Source: Arcanobacterium sp. (GTDB taxonomy: Bacteria; Actinomycetota; Actinomycetes; Actinomycetales; Actinomycetaceae). Taken from it: a stretch of 64,000 nt of DNA. The notes below the pieces were generated by a model. It saw nothing but the letters and a program-made list of their open reading frames with translations. It was not told the origin of the DNA and made no database searches. Positions 63,247 through 64,000 of the stretch are shown here, in pieces. The translations under genes and the position numbers were made by a program. Position 1 is the first letter of the stretch. Each line of letters begins with the position of its first letter. The stretch covers positions 62,001 through 126,000 of the forward strand of contig JALFSN010000005.1 of the NCBI GenBank assembly GCA_022778805.1. The letters run 5' to 3'.

Positions 63247-64000
63247 ATGATCGTCACTATCACTCCCAATCCAGCGCTCGACGTCACCTATCACGTCCCC
63301 TCGCTCACTCCAGGCTCCGAGCATCGCGTTCATCACATGTACGTGCGTCCTGGAGGCAAAGGAATCAACACCGCTAAAGTGCTCTCACAACTGGGGCAGC
63401 AGACTATTGCCACGGGATTTTTGGGAGGAGGAAACGGCGAAACTATGATCCGGCTCCTCGATGAGGATCATGTGCCGCACTCTTTTGTGCAAGCTGCGTC
63501 ATCTACACGCCGCACCGTCTCGATTATTGACCCCATTAATGGAGCAACGTTGTTCAATGAGCCTGGCGAAGAGCGCACCGAACGCGAGTGGGACGAACTC
63601 ATTGAACTGCTCAATGGGATGCAGACGCCTGATCTGTTTACAGTGAATGGCTCATTCCCTCCCAACACTTCAGAAGCCACCGTGCGCCGCCTGTATCGCG
63701 GGCTACTCGCCACGGGGGCAATCGTTTTAGTAGATACCTCTCATGAGCCGCTGCGCTGGGCCATTGAAGAGGGCGTGCACGCCGTCAAACCCAATCAACA
63801 TGAGTTGGCAGAGTTGGTAAGCTCCGACACCGAAGATGTACGTATATCTCTGGCACGCTTGCTCGAACACGTACAATTTGTGGTAGCCTCTCGCGGAGCC
63901 GATGGCATGATCGCTCAAGTACGTGGAGGGGATGCCGTAGAAGTGCCGGCCGCAAAATTCGTGGTAGGCAACCCCACGGGCGCTGGCGATTCCGTGGTTG
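63247..64000 (+). CDS. PfkB-family sugar-phosphate kinase, cut by the window end
   Basis: The start MIVTITPNPALDVTYHV and the substrate-binding RPGGKGINTAKVLSQLG are those of 1-phosphofructokinase/tagatose-6-phosphate kinase-like (LacC/FruK) enzymes. The visible part ends at FVVGNPTGAGDSVV, where GAGD holds the catalytic Asp, so only about 50-60 residues are missing. With the ROK kinase upstream it suggests a two-step sugar phosphorylation unit, perhaps in hexose or amino-sugar use. Confidence 0.88.
   Translation, partial: MIVTITPNPALDVTYHVPSLTPGSEHRVHHMYVRPGGKGINTAKVLSQLGQQTIATGFLGGGNGETMIRLLDEDHVPHSFVQAASSTRRTVSIIDPINGATLFNEPGEERTEREWDELIELLNGMQTPDLFTVNGSFPPNTSEATVRRLYRGLLATGAIVLVDTSHEPLRWAIEEGVHAVKPNQHELAELVSSDTEDVRISLARLLEHVQFVVASRGADGMIAQVRGGDAVEVPAAKFVVGNPTGAGDSVV

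Noticed and set aside
13-64000. CRISPR arrays
   Set aside because: The repeats seen are tandem pairs with at most 7-base gaps and differ from site to site; no regularly spaced set of identical repeats with unique spacers was found, and no cas genes.

Overview
The window reads as chromosomal DNA from an actinobacterium, most likely a host-associated member of the Actinomycetaceae or a relative. This is an inference from the gene set: a complete S10-spc ribosomal cluster, a translational-type T-box before ileS, a clpP1-clpP2 pair, a one-chain 2-oxoglutarate decarboxylase/dehydrogenase (Kgd type), a type-Z (zinc) S14 protein, a short-LID adenylate kinase, and moderate rather than high G+C content judged by eye. 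No base composition or database search was run.

Layout. 1-14 kb (minus strand): a SurA-like membrane-anchored protein, adk, a strong terminator, then secY and the spc and S10 ribosomal protein genes, read from rpsJ at about 13.5 kb leftwards. 14-22 kb (minus): katG, folC and ileS with its T-box leader. 22-31 kb: a DUF4190/DUF4352-like membrane protein, a ferrochelatase of proteobacterial type with a long insertion, a HAD phosphatase, an AbrB-PIN fusion protein, two tandem bile-acid:sodium-symporter-like paralogues, proC, and a Phd antitoxin beside a frameshifted doc. 31-48 kb: valS, an acyl-CoA ligase, chorismate mutase, clpX/clpP2/clpP1/tig, a D-2-hydroxyacid dehydrogenase, an amino acid permease, a YwiC-like protein, trpB2, and tRNA-Gly(UCC) and tRNA-Pro(UGG). 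48.4-52.6 kb is the accessory region: an integrase fragment beside the tRNA-Pro, a decayed IS3-family element, and a prophage head-gene relic (capsid 5' part, scaffold, and a MuF-type head protein fused to a putative papain-like toxin domain, with a small candidate immunity gene after it). 52.7-64 kb: GDPD and M23 peptidase, two DUF21/CBS (CorC/HlyC-like) membrane proteins, kgd, a degenerate SGNH protein, a ROK sugar kinase and a PfkB kinase cut by the window edge.

How the parts fit. Most of the window is housekeeping: translation (ribosomal proteins, IleRS, ValRS, tRNAs), secretion (SecY), protein folding and turnover (trigger factor, ClpXP1P2), central metabolism (Kgd, sugar kinases) and oxidative stress and heme (KatG, ferrochelatase). 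The most unusual unit is the phage-derived MuF-toxin gene with its neighbour, kept as intact reading frames inside an otherwise broken prophage.

Two genome-scale habits stand out. One is short (7-20 bp) near-tandem duplications in intergenic DNA that repeatedly include or flank stop codons. The other is hydrophilic low-complexity insertions inside otherwise conserved enzymes (ferrochelatase, a CNNM/CorC protein, a hydroxyacid dehydrogenase, ClpX).
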